64,000 nucleotides of DNA from the NCBI GenBank assembly GCA_905250025.1, contig CAJNOJ010000240.1, forward strand, positions 93,635-157,634. The letters are read 5' to 3'. Shown here piece after piece: positions 1-10,810 of this stretch. The notes under the pieces were generated by a model, which saw only the letters and a program-made list of their open reading frames with translations, made no database searches and was not told the origin of the DNA. The DNA is from Adineta ricciae. Its lineage: Eukaryota; Rotifera; Eurotatoria; Adinetida; Adinetidae. Every line of letters begins with the position of its first letter. Position 1 is the stretch's first letter. The position numbers and the translations under genes were made by a program.

Positions 1-29
1 CGATTATCCCAATAAAAACATCATCGTTT

Positions 30-476
30 GTGTAACGCTCGTCGTTTGGGAATGGGAGGGAGACGGAAATGTGCTTGAAAGAACTTTGAAAAATGGTAGT
101 TGAATGAGTGAGAGGGAAAGTGAGCGCCAAGCGTTTGAAAGATTTTCTTACTGCTTTTTCATTTACTTTAGTCCGCAATTAGAGATAGCAACTAACACAT
201 ACACACACGCTCAGCCGGAAGACATTAAAAAAAATGAATTTTTATTTCGANGTGTAACGCTCGTCGTTTGGGAATGGGAGGGAGACGGAAATGTGCTTGA
301 AAGAACTTTGAAAAATGGTAGTTGAATGAGTGAGAGGGAAAGTGAGCGCCAAGCGTTTGAAAGATTTTCTTATTGCTTTTTCATTTACTTTAGTCCGCAA
401 TTAGAGATAGCAACTAACACATACACACACATACGCTCAGCCGGAAGACATTAAAAAAAATGAATTTTTATTTCGA
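30..476. repeat. Direct duplication around a single N (assembly scar)
   Basis: Bases 30-250 and 252-476 are almost the same sequence, separated by one N at 251. The copies differ in a CA/TA microsatellite (one extra CACA-type unit in the second copy) and a few single bases. A lone N between two near-identical flanks fits two overlapping contigs or haplotypes placed end to end rather than a biological tandem repeat. No gene is seen in it. Confidence 0.75.
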
Positions 477-3462
477 AGACACTTATGAAAGCAAACGCAA
501 TAATAAGAAAGGTAGTCATTGTTGTAAAATCCTAGTGTGTGCTAATCACAGTGTGAACAGTCGATGGCGGAAGTGCGTGGTAAGAAAAAAAAGGTGACAA
601 ATTTCAATGTGTGTGTCTGAGCAATTTTGCAATAGAATACAACTTTCAAAGATTAAAACATGCAACGCTGTAGCTCGAAGAAAAATGAACATTACAAATG
701 AATATGACAGACCGGACTCTTGCTTAATTCTTTTTTTTTTCATTTTTTTTATTTCTACTCTCTAAATTATTCAAACCGTTGCGCGCACATATACACACGC
801 GCACGCTCAGTAGCTGACAAACAATCTTTCCTCAACAATTTCCTATGCAAATTAGTAACGAGCAAGGATTACCTGCCAACGTCTTTTGTAACGATGTCTG
901 TTTGACCGAAACGAGATCTAGACAGATAGAAATACGATGGTACCACTAACAATCGTCCGTATAACTTCGATGTATGATAATTGATTGAGAAGAAAATGTG
1001 CCAATTAGCCTTCTCTAGTGTTGCTTGTGCATTTGCTACTGTCGTGGATGAATGGATTAGTTGAAATCGAAGAATCAAGTGCAATGAGCCGACTTTCATT
1101 CATATCAGAGACAGAAACGACGAAATGTATATACATACAGATCTCAAATCAATAGAGAAGAAAGAGATTAACTAGTTTTTATTTGAAGACAACAATCTGG
1201 TGCCTCTACTATATATATATATGTGTGTGTGCATGTGCGCGGCTGGTGCTTCTTAGTCGAAAAGAACGGAATAAGAGAGCGAATGTCATCAACATAAGCT
1301 ACTAGTAACAAAAAAGAGAAAAAGAACAGAAATAGTAAAAGAAGGTGGTCAGTCGTCTTAGGCGCTTGATTGATTTACTTCAATTTGTTCGACATGACAA
1401 GAATGATCTGACAGACAACATACACATATTCACTTATTGTTAGAATGACAAATGGTGCATATCGCATTCTCGCACAAGAGAATTATTTATTGTGAAGTGA
1501 CTATTGTTACAGCAATCTACCTTTTTTCATCAGAATCCTGTCGACAAGCTATTTCTGCTTGTTATTTTTCGTTAGCGTTTTTTCGTCAGATAAACAGCAT
1601 AAGAAAGAAATGACGACAATGATGACGACTATTTGCGTATTATCTCTTCTAATCTGGGCGTGTATTTGTTTATAGAACACTGCTTCATTTGAAAGATATC
1701 TTGAAAATATTTCTTTTGCACTTTACATGACAACAAAGGGACGGAGAAAGAAAGAGAATGAGAGAAACAGTAGGACTAAATTAAAAATCTTGTCTTATCG
1801 ATTATCCTTTGAATATGTATTGACCATCATCGACATTTATTTTCGAAATAGCGTGACAGATAGAGCAAAAGAAGAACAAACAATTCTTTTTCACACGCAT
1901 TTGCCGTGACGAGAGACGTACGCATGAAAATTAGGATAATGGCAATTTTGATTATCGTCGTCCACCTACTATTACTACTTGTATCGCGTGTGAAAAAAGA
2001 ATCTACTATAACAAGGAGAATAAGAAACACACACACACATACACAAAAGAATTTTTCTTACTTAAATGATAGCAGCAACTATACTTGCGTTTTGCCAACG
2101 GCGAAAGACGACAGCAAACTTCACCATCTAGAGCGATAAGCTATCATTAATCTTCGAGAGAATGAGATGATGTCGAAGAAAGAACTCGATGCAGGTAAAA
2201 AAGAAACAAAGACTAAGAAAATAAATACATGTAATTATAGTCTTAGTATCTTGTTATCCGGATATGTAAAGAATTGGATTAACGGTAGCACTCGATTTGT
2301 TGACCTGATCAATCAACGCATTCAAATAGAACAAATGAATCATTGTTTTCTCTGATAAGGCATACAATTTGATTTGATTGATATAAAAGAAGAAGAAATG
2401 GATTTTCGGTGGTAGTGCATTTGTGTCAAGCACATATACACAAATCGCAATCAATTCTAATACACATCGCACGACGGGTCCCTCCTTTACTCGACTCGAG
2501 CGGTAATCGCTTTTTTTCTTTGCCTCTCTCTCTCTTTAAGTAACAGCAAGCAGAGGCGTCGTGTTCACTAAAAAATTCATTCTCGCCCGTCGACCAAATC
2601 GCTTTTTCCTTCACCTACTTTCATCATCTTTGTGTTAATCGTCCATTTTTGATAAGACGCTTCGGCATTGTCGTCTCGCTACCTCTTTTTCTCCTCTCCG
2701 TGAGTTAATCTAACATTAAGTTGAGCACTACCGATTGCTTTCCCTTTCATCATCCTGATTTACGACCGAACAACATATATGAGGAAGAGATGCTCGTAGC
2801 TCAACACTACCGGCAAAGGTAGATTATACAGGAGTAAGAACGATAACAATGTCGATAGGAACAACAGACAGAACGAAAGAAGAGGAAGAAGAAATCGAGA
2901 AAGAAACTCTTAATTGAGCTTTTCTTCACCCGAATCCATTCAAATCGATAAACTTAAGCCGATAAGTAGCGCGCTGTCGTGGCAAAAACACGATGAAAGA
3001 AAAATCAATCTATCACGAAGAGTTTCTTTCGATGACTCACTGTAACTCTTTTTCCAATTCGAGATTAGTTATTGATAGTACACACAAATCATATACTTGT
3101 TTTTCGAGAGCAAACAAACTCTTATAATCATTATATAGAAAGGTACTTTCTTTTTCTTTCTTTCTTTCCTTTCTACGTTGTTTATTAATAAAATCAATGA
3201 TGAGAACTTGCAGGTGATCGATGATTTCCCTCTGAGACTAGCAGATATATGTACGAAGAGAAGATTAATAGAATAAATAATGATCAATGAATATCAAAGA
3301 CGAGTTTAAAGAGAAGTCTGCCATGATTTTCTTGTTCAAGCGAATATCAATTTGCATGAACGATTTGAATTTGTGCGCGTTTATTGGGTCAAAAAAAGAG
3401 ATCAAAATAGTATTCCGTAACAAAATATTTCACTGAAAACAGAAAAATAATTCAACTAGTGT
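477..3462. other. Gene-free 3 kb stretch
   Basis: No reading frame here has convincing coding character or a recognisable domain. The sequence is AT-rich with AG-rich runs (for example 2870-2910) and a short TA/TG microsatellite near 1210-1230. It lies downstream of the minus-strand carrier gene and may hold UTR or regulatory DNA of a gene outside the window; nothing specific can be named. Confidence 0.5.
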
Positions 3463-4753
3463 TTACTTAAATACATATTCACGGAAGAACTCAATCGTTG
3501 AAATCATAATAGCACATGCTGGAGAAACTTTCAACAAACGTGGAATAAGACCTAAACGAAAAACATCATGAGATGGAGTCACAATGTTCTTTACGTACCT
3601 TTATACCAACTTTGTATACCTCGCTCTTTGAGCATTTGACGCAGCATAGAAAGCGTACGGTTAGTTGCTAGTGGTTGATTATTGCCTAGTTGAACCTGAC
3701 GAATTGATTTGACAGTATCAAATGGATGTGTAAGAACAGTTGCTAGTGCACCTAATTGATTTCACAAGGAGAGAATGATTAGAACAATCGAATCGGTTTA
3801 CATACCGGCTGTTGCTCCGGAATAAAATGCACTTAACGTCGGTGATGTACTGAACTTTTTCATGATCGATACTAAAGAAAAGATTCATCATTTTGATGAG
3901 CAAATTATCGAGAAGAACAAAACATACATTTTAGTCGTTCATAAGTTGACCAATAGAAAACTACAAGAGAAGACAAATTGATACATTGATGAAGTGGTAG
4001 CGGATACTTACTACTGAATGGTAAATCTCGCCAAATAGTTGGTATAAGTCCTCTCCACAACGAGCGCAAACCATCCGACTCGATCGATCCTTTCAACATA
4101 TTCAACAATTCACTATACGATAATTTCTCTGACATTTTCTTCGTGCGAATCAACTCTAATGGACTTGTAACAAGCACGGCCAATATGCGTGCCAAACCTC
4201 CAGCGACACCCGGTATCACCGGATTCAAATTCGTTCTTTTGTAACCCATAAAACACTTCAATTGCTCATACGTAGTAAAGTAAATGACAGTATTTGGTAA
4301 CGACATTACCAACGTCGGTGGTAAACCTGACCACAACGATCGAATACCTTCACTTCGTGTGATCTGAACAAAAAGGAAATATGTTTCTGCTAGAAAGCAT
4401 TGCTACAAACGAAATCTACTTTCAGTAGGGCATCAATAGTACCGCTATATTTGCCTGGAATGGTTCGATTATACCAAGGCACCGTTTCTTGTCCATTGAA
4501 ACACGTGCAGATATGATCACCTAATCCGTTTCGAAAAACAAAACAGTCGCCCTTGCTCAATGGATGCTGTTGTGATTGTAATCGTATTCTCACAACATCG
4601 AATGGTGTCTAGAACACAAAAATGTCAACTAAAATAAACGATTGCGGACTTTTTCTTTAGTACCATCAACAGTGCTGTGCACATTGCTCCGCACGATGTG
4701 GCAATGACTTGTTCGACAGGAAATATGACACATTCATTCTTTCGAGCATTCAT
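3463..4753 (-). CDS. SLC25A39/40: Mitochondrial carrier, SLC25A39/SLC25A40 type
   Basis: Inner-membrane carrier of the SLC25 family, closest to SLC25A39/40 (Mtm1 in yeast), which supports glutathione import into mitochondria. The coding sequence is split by short introns: exon 1 at 4664-4753, then 4390-4610, about 4020-4370, and smaller exons to a stop at 3463-3465. All three carrier signatures are visible: TPFDVVRIRLQSQ, SPLELIRTK and HPFDTVKS. The segment LWSGLPPTLVMSLPNTVIYF-like and the final ACAIMIST motif are diagnostic for the A39/A40 branch. After the first signature there is a Cys-containing matrix loop (CFVFRNG ... ICTC), matching the region reported as an iron-sulfur sensor in human SLC25A39. 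The ATG at 4753 was chosen because it opens the exon that leads into the first helix. Confidence 0.9.
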
Positions 4754-5342
4754 ACCTATAACATGATGAAGAGATTTTCATACTGAAAAAATGTTTAGAT
4801 TGTGATTTATTGAAGTTCAAAAAGAAAAGAACAAAAAATAGTAACAAGAGATCAGCGAGAAAAGAGAGATACGAGAATGAGAAGCAAAATAATGATGATA
4901 ATCTATTAATATCGAAGGTCTTCAAAGCTGAAATCCTGATATTTCTCTAAGATATTATCTGACAATCGTGTGCTTGGCTTGAACTTTGTTAAGAATAATT
5001 CAAGTCTGGTATTTCGTCATCGTTCGAGAAGTTCATTCATATTCATTTCGTCGCACATCAACGGTCAATCACAGATGCAAGAAGAGAAGTAATAAGCGAA
5101 AAAGAGAGAAGGGACAGAACAAACAAGCAGAGAGAAAGCGTGTTGATGAAAACTTTTTTTCCAAAGAAAGAGCCAACAAACGGTCAAATGAGGTTTTTGT
5201 CGAATAAACAAACAATAAACTTTGGCAAAGAAAAAAAAAACACAAAAGAGTATAGACCAAGATGATAATCGCACTTTGTTGTTTAGAAAGAAAAAGAAAA
5301 GGAAAATAAGAGCAAATGAAATCAAACACGAAAAATAACTCT

Positions 5343-6927
5343 CTAATAGCAATGAACTTTTTCTGTCTTTTGTGCCCAAGCAAAATCATCTGAACGCGGT
5401 TTGGCCCCCGTATATTTCTCAACGATTGATTCAAGCCACGGCCAAAACTTTATCATCTCTAAAGGCCAATTCAGCCAACCGGTTGTAACTAGAACGACGA
5501 AATATGTCGATCGATGGTGTCTTTCATCTTCAACTACTTACTGCAAAAATATGTGTCATGTGGAACAACTAAAAGGAAGAAATCAAAGATAAATGAGAGA
5601 AACTCTATCTAATGATTAGTAATCAGAAACGAATGACAGAAAGAAAAACAATTTGATCTTATTTATACGTAGAGAACAGTAATGATAGAAAACATCACGA
5701 GAGATGTTTGGATTTCGAGTAACTAGTGGCAAAAAACCAAGGCTATTAGCATCGGGAAATTGATTTCGGCTTCTCAACTGAGTAACTCTCTAGTTAACGG
5801 TTAATCATAGTCGACCTACCATGATGTAATCGGTGATGTTTACGAGGTAGAATAACATGATAATTTTGAAAGAAAACAATAAACGACGGCAAACCGAAAT
5901 AAGTGTGTGACCATTTATGGAACTAGGGCAAAATGAAACACAAGATGCAAAACGGGAAAAGCGAAATGTTAACCTACCTGATTTGTCATCGATACGAATA
6001 TTGCGAGAAGAAACATGTAGACCTCAAAATTGTAGATTCGTCTAATATCAGTTTCGTTCCAATAGGTAAATTTATGAGCCATGTAGAAAAGATAAGGAAC
6101 GGTCACTGCAAAATTGTCACCATTCGTTTCAATGAAATCATGACGCGTAATCGATGTTGGATCGATATGATGTTCACGAAATGGACGTAGAAAATTTCGA
6201 CCAATAAATGGCATGTCTACTGAACCCCATGTATCAGCACCCCAATGGACAATACCTGATGCTAAATCTGCTGTTAATATCCCCAGTACTAAAAAGAATG
6301 AAGAGTTTTTCAGTGAAATCTTGCTCACAGTCTTTCTCCTATCAACATACGAGCTGAAGGAATGATGAGGTACCAATTTCTAACATCGAAGTAACGACAA
6401 ATAAAGTAAAAATTATAAACCATTAAAATAATACATAGAATAATCGAAATAATTTCTTGAATGCGTTTTTCTAAATAAAACAAATCAATTAGTCAACATA
6501 GAGGAAGCAATTAAATCCAGATGAGATTCTTTCAAGCGAGATATCTTTCGATCAAATCAGTCATGTGAAATTCCTGTCGTTGAGAAGATATTTTCGTAAG
6601 CATTCTCTCCGGTTTACTCAACCTTGAGCATTTACCTTTCGTATATTGACTGGCGAGCAGTTTGGCACCGGCATGTTGAGGACCCCAGCGAATTTCTCGG
6701 GCATCGTGCAATGTATTACCATTTGGATCATCCTCGGGCATTGAGTTTTTTGCTACAAGAATATCTTCATCTTCGGAATTAATGTGTCCCATATTGTCTT
6801 TTGATGGTGTTGTTGTTGACGAAGCTGAAATATGGATAAATTCTTAACAAGTAATCGTGTTAGTCTATTTCGTACCAGTTGACGATGTTGAACAAGCAGA
6901 AGAAACAGTAGGTAATGAAAGACACAT
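5343..6927 (-). CDS. PEDS1: Plasmanylethanolamine desaturase (Kua/TMEM189 family)
   Basis: ER membrane enzyme that introduces the vinyl-ether double bond of plasmalogens. It is assembled from at least seven exons: start ATG at 6927; second exon about 6640-6825 with [12 protein letters not shown]; a hydrophobic exon about 6368-6470; the core exon about 5978-6290; then about 5820-5913, a 27-nt exon at 5542-5568, and a last exon at 5343-5488. The conserved His-rich motifs are all visible: [52 protein letters not shown] and PHDTYFC followed by [10 protein letters not shown]. Joining across the 27-nt exon restores the usual HHV-x-PH-x-TYFCITTGW sequence, which supports that model. Length (about 300 residues) and order match the family. 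Confidence 0.92.
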
Positions 6928-9612
6928 TCGTCGTTGCTATTTCGATGAATAATTCGACGTACGTGATTAAAAGTTAAACTGACTTAGATGAAAAGACTAC
7001 TAACAGATCTTCCGATACCGGCATCTTCATTTCGGTGATCGGATTTAGTTCTAGAAAGAAAGATACAGAATGCATTGGTGTTCATCGCACAGAATGGTTG
7101 ATATTGACTACGAACTAACACTTAACAAAATGGAATTGACATCGTCAAAGTAATAAACATTAAAAAGAAAAGGGAAAAGTTCTTCTCTGTTAAAAAATAA
7201 TGTAACTCATTTGTATTTGCTCAACATGCAAGACGTTTTCTTTTCTTTTTTTTTCTAGTAAGAGAAGAAACAGGGGAAAAGGCAATTTAGTCAACAGAGA
7301 AAAAGCTACTAGTACAATTAAACTATAATAACTCAAGACATCCATAGAGCTCTCGTTTGTCATAACTTCATGGGGTGTACCGTTAAAATGCTTGCTGCAA
7401 TACATCTGCCAGTCATTGCTCGTTCTTATTTCCTCTATCGTCTTCGTTCTGCGTTTCTAATGTGGACAAAAGGCTGCTCTCGCTGTTCTTACTAATCTGT
7501 GTGTTACTTGTTCTTTTCTTCTCCTATTGCGTTGTGTTCTAGCCACACATATTTATAGCGCAGAAATGACACTGCTAAAACATCTAACGAATAAACTCGT
7601 ATGACTAACTATTGTTGGAATATTGCTTTAACAATGAAAGTGAAGAAATGAAAGAAAAACGAATAAAAGACAATTGTCTTTTATGTCTATCCATAACTGT
7701 TAAATTAATTATCTTAACTATTATATAAGTTGTATTTTTATGGGAATATTAATCTTATTTAATGTTATTGTTTCGTTTCTTGTCGATTAGAAATTATTGA
7801 AAAACTCGACGGTCGATCGGGCGGGCGAGAAGAAAAAGGAAATAGCTCAGATTCATTTCGTAACAAAAGCGAAGTAAACAGATTTGAATGCGAAAACATG
7901 CATCGATATACACAATTTCTAACGTGATTAAGAAAACAGCAAATGAATTTAAAAAACAAGCTTTTTTATCAAGATATTCCTGCAATGTGTGCACATCGTC
8001 AAAGTCTAATGTAGAGGAATATCTGTTTGTGCAATATAGAATATGCCAGGAATAGCAAAAACACGATCAAGAATGATGACTGTTAAGACTAACTAAGTTA
8101 CGCTCGTTTAGTATTTCTCTGGTTCTCTACTTTTTCTGGGTCATTTATAAGTTAATTAGAGCTACCAATTATTTTCTTTCTCGAACTTTCAGTAAGAATA
8201 CAGATGAAATTGTCGAGAAAATCTGCGGAGAAATTCCGCTTCGAAATCTTCAACTTTATTCAGTTGATCACGTCTGAGAAAATATGGGAAAGTTCGAACT
8301 CAAGTCGTGTATAGGTGGCGCTAGCGGCTGATAGATTGTTATATAACCATAATGTTCGAAACTCGCAAACATCCATACGATCGATGAATGATACACTATT
8401 GTATTTGTAAGCATTCAATGATCGTTTACATATGTCCAACTAACTAGATCATAATATTACGAAAAAGAATAATAAGTCAAACATCATTTGTATCGTATTA
8501 AGGGATTTGTGGGCCACGTAAGATCGTGTTGTTCTGTCTTCGAGAGTCAATTAAAAATTCTCCGACAATATATCGATTAAGGACTACGAAATCAAGCGTA
8601 ACAGATTATGAATTACTGATATTTACTATAAGTTATCCATGTCCTTTACGGCAAATGACTTTCTTAGCAATTGGTCTCACATGATGATTTCTGCGAAGAT
8701 TCAACTTACACACTGATGCTTATTTTCTGTTTCATGTCGTAAATTCAGTCATTACGACACTCGTCAACCGTTTTAAGCAAAGTTTTAATAGAAAATAAAT
8801 TATTCAGTGTCCTATGCACGTCATTCAATGTTGTCATGATATGTAATCCACTGTTAACTGATATAATACCTGAGACTTTCTAAAAATACATCATTAGAAA
8901 CGAAATAAAAGCGCCCGATAAGAACTAGCGTTGATCATTGCTGAGAATTACTGTGAAAAACAAATTCACTTCTACCGAACGAGAACTTTCGAGTGTCTGT
9001 CAATAGCCCTATGAGGAACACTTTGATCGGCAAGCCTGTTCATGACTTCTTTCCAAGAGAGGCCTAAATAGGTAATTGAACAATCGGCGAATAACGAAGA
9101 TTATGTGAATAGAACATATTGGTTTTTCCGCAAAGAAAAACTCATAACAGATGTTTGAGATCAATTATTGATTTCTATTCCAATTAAAATATACCTCAAT
9201 CATTGTTGTCTAGTTGAAAAACAGTCAGCAAAAGTTTGCCGATTATTTAATTTCCAACGCAAGACTTTATCGTTCGTCAATTTCCTCCTTCTATTGAGCA
9301 AATATAAATATCTGTGATTACTTGTGATTTCAGATGTAAATATCTTTTTTTAGCTTGTACTTGTCCAACAGACATTGATGTTAGACACCCTCAATCGCAA
9401 ATAAAATTTGCCTCTTGGGGGTGAAACGACGTTGTGTGGGGGTGAGGTGGTGATTTTCTTTCTTTCTTCTTTTCTCCTCAGTTTATGTTTTCTTTTCATT
9501 TGTAAATGAGAGCGCATTCAACTACTGATTAGACCAGAGAGATTTATTTGACAAGAAGGAAATTTGTCAAGACATATTGGAGAAATCTCTTCATGTCTTT
9601 TCTTTTAGAATT
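6928..9612. other. Gene-free interval between PEDS1 and the neuropeptide gene
   Basis: About 2.7 kb without a supported gene. Short open frames on both strands lack domain signal. The interval separates two divergently transcribed genes and so probably holds both promoters. A TATA-like AAATATAAATA lies near 9300, about 300 bp before the neuropeptide ATG. A purine/pyrimidine-skewed TTTCTTTCTTCTTTTCTC run is at 9456-9477. Confidence 0.5.
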
Positions 9613-10074
9613 ATGCATTTACGATCGATTTTTCTTGCTCCTTTTCGTCTCCTAATCTACTTATTCATTATATCCAGCCTGTTTCTTCTGCAAACTTCAC
9701 GACCTATTCAAGCAATCTCTCTTAGCCGATTATGTGGGTCGTTCGGACATTCATGTTTTGGAGGTAAACAGTGATAACACGAAAGGAAGATGATTGATTT
9801 CAGCTTGATCTCTTTTAGCAAATTGGGGTAAACGTTCGTCATCGGATGAAACATCAACACGATATATCAGACTAAATTTAAATGATAATGATGAGGCGCG
9901 ACCAGTGCCGGCTGCTGGAGAAGATGATATTCTCAAAGAGTTTCGAGCGGTAAGGATTTGTTCGAGGAGAAGAAGATCGATTGTATTTGCTTGTTTTTCT
10001 AGAAACTGCTTCGACAACGCTTACGGCAGTCGGCCAGCCTTGACTACGATCGGATTAGGCGTTCATTACATTAA
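9613..10074 (+). CDS. CCHamide/CCWamide-like neuropeptide precursor
   Basis: Small secreted prepropeptide of about 117 residues in three exons (9613-9763, 9819-9949, 10003-10074), all with GT...AG junctions that keep the frame. The N-terminus is a strong signal peptide (hydrophobic LLIYLFIISSLFLL, ending near RPIQA). It is followed at once by a single peptide with two cysteines six residues apart, CGSFGHSC, then FGANW and the amidation/cleavage site GKR. The GHSC-x-GA core and C-x6-C spacing match arthropod CCHamide; the predicted C-terminal Trp-amide fits the spiralian CCWamide type. Position right after the signal peptide is also typical of these precursors. The tail is acidic then basic and ends in RRSLH. 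The first exon joins inside the peptide, so it is easily missed. The start at 9613 is the ATG nearest the signal peptide; the open frame extends further upstream without an ATG. Confidence 0.8.
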
Positions 10075-10810
10075 AATCATGTGCATGTGTGTTTTATTTG
10101 TTTGAGCGAATCATATGTACTCTCTGTTCGAACTCGAGTAACTATCAATGATTGATTGATTGATTGATTAAAATCCATGAAAAAAAAGGCAAAACGGCGT
10201 TTTTTGTGGATATTGTATCGAAACACAATAATAAATGTATCGTATATTTTGTCTTTGTGTAACATTGGTAGTCTAACTGAGCAACTACGATTGAGACACA
10301 AAGGCTAATAAGTATGAATAGGCAGACAATCGAGCGAAAGAAATATTCTCCTGACGATTTTGCAAATCTGTCAGGAATTGTGGTGATTTCGATGATCAAT
10401 TATGAATATGTCAACTAAACAAATATATTCCGTTCAAAACGAAACGTATTTAGAAGCCATGTAAGCGACCAGAACCTCAATTTACAAACAACTCTTTTCA
10501 GAGCAAACTGAGAACACTCCAGGGGTCTTTTACACGCATCAAGTCACGGATCTTTCTCGCAAGTTGAAAGTTTCCTGAATTATATTTTATGCAACAGGTC
10601 AAATATCCAATCCAGGATGTGAATAAAGTGACAAGGTTGCATATCTTATCCTTGACTACCATGTTTGCCATGTAATTAACTTTCTGATTCTGTCTCAAAC
10701 ATGTCTGATGCAATGATTACTTTAAACAAATTAAATATTTACTTGCCGGAAAAGTAAAAAACATTACTGTTATATCTCTAACAAGAAACTTATATTCAAT
10801 AAAAGAAAAA
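10075..10810. other. Convergent 3' interval
   Basis: Lies between the 3' end of the neuropeptide gene (+) and the 3' end of Dicer (-). It contains a short TTGA tandem repeat near 10148-10170 and no supported coding frame. Confidence 0.5.

Noticed and set aside
8270..8340. tRNA-like GTTCGAACT segment
   Set aside because: No A box or acceptor stem pairs with it. No tRNA could be supported anywhere in the window.
10148..10170. TTGA tandem repeat as a functional array
   Set aside because: Too short, with no spacer structure. A simple microsatellite.
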